Shown piece by piece: positions 63,761 to 64,000 of a stretch of DNA of 64,000 nt; positions within the stretch are counted from its first letter, which is position 1, and each line of letters starts with the position of its first letter. This stretch comes from Actinernus sp. WN-2022 (Eukaryota > Cnidaria > Anthozoa > Actiniaria > Actinernidae), in the NCBI GenBank assembly GCA_030867875.1, contig JAOWCC010001589.1, forward strand, positions 80,561,537-80,625,536. Reading direction: 5' to 3'. The notes beneath the pieces were generated by a model that saw nothing but the letters and a program-made list of their open reading frames with translations, had not been told where the DNA came from and searched no databases. Made by a program: the position numbers and the translations under genes.

Positions 63761-64000
63761 TTTAATAACACGCGCCGAACTAAATTCATAAATTATGTAA
63801 AATAATAAATAAATCATGCAAATCGTATGGATTGTGCCAAAACCGTGAAAACAACATCTCCCCCATCTCCCAAACACTGATCCCCCCCTGGTGAGCATGC
63901 GCTGTACAAAGGCGATTGGCGGCCTATCGAAAGCGATTGCCGCATGACGCTCTGCCGGAAATGTGTAGTTCGTGCTTTGACGTCACAAAATACATTTGCC

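Overview
The window is eukaryotic, almost certainly animal. It holds a spliced ciliary gene with GT-AG introns, CpG-bearing sequence and dense transposon debris (MITEs, tRNA-like SINEs, CR1/L2/jockey-like LINE pieces, hAT, Harbinger-like and TTAA-type elements). The repeat types and the character of the Maverick proteins suggest a cnidarian, probably an anthozoan; that species-level guess is inference. HOST GENE: fifteen coding exons on the minus strand, from about 52365 down to 5778, encode TTC8/BBS8, the tetratricopeptide subunit of the BBSome. I placed every exon by protein similarity plus splice sites, and the phases agree at every junction except inside exon 11, which is one base short. 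Exon 14 and its splice donor are followed by five more tandem copies of a 73-bp unit. VIRUS-LIKE ELEMENT: intron 11 of TTC8 carries a 16,994-bp Maverick/Polinton-type element (15091-32084) inserted in a minisatellite. It has long terminal inverted repeats, protein-primed DNA polymerase B, retroviral-type integrase, packaging ATPase, probable major capsid protein, probable minor capsid (penton) protein, several small membrane or coiled-coil proteins, a TFIIB-like factor, a Cys/His zinc-binding protein, an F-box/ankyrin protein and one damaged right-end gene. The replication genes sit at the left and the virion genes in the middle. The regulatory and host-interaction genes sit at the right. Two promoter styles are visible. 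One is a long module carried by both TIRs and copied upstream of two internal genes. The other is short palindromic TATA-like boxes, some bidirectional, next to virion genes. Most element genes are intact, so the copy looks young. No adenain-type protease was recognised. FLANKS: 1-5.7 kb, downstream of TTC8, holds a decayed hAT transposase, a satellite array and SINE-like pieces. The other introns hold several MITEs with readable target-site duplications. Notable are a Harbinger-like element with a MADF-domain fragment (7683-8300), TTAA-flanked elements, and a nested set at about 43.8-49.8 kb in which a TTA-flanked element has landed in a long inverted repeat and itself contains two further elements. 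Upstream of TTC8 (52.4-64 kb) are a truncated LINE with an intact reverse transcriptase reading frame, complex tandem and inverted duplications, and MITEs; no second host gene was recognised.
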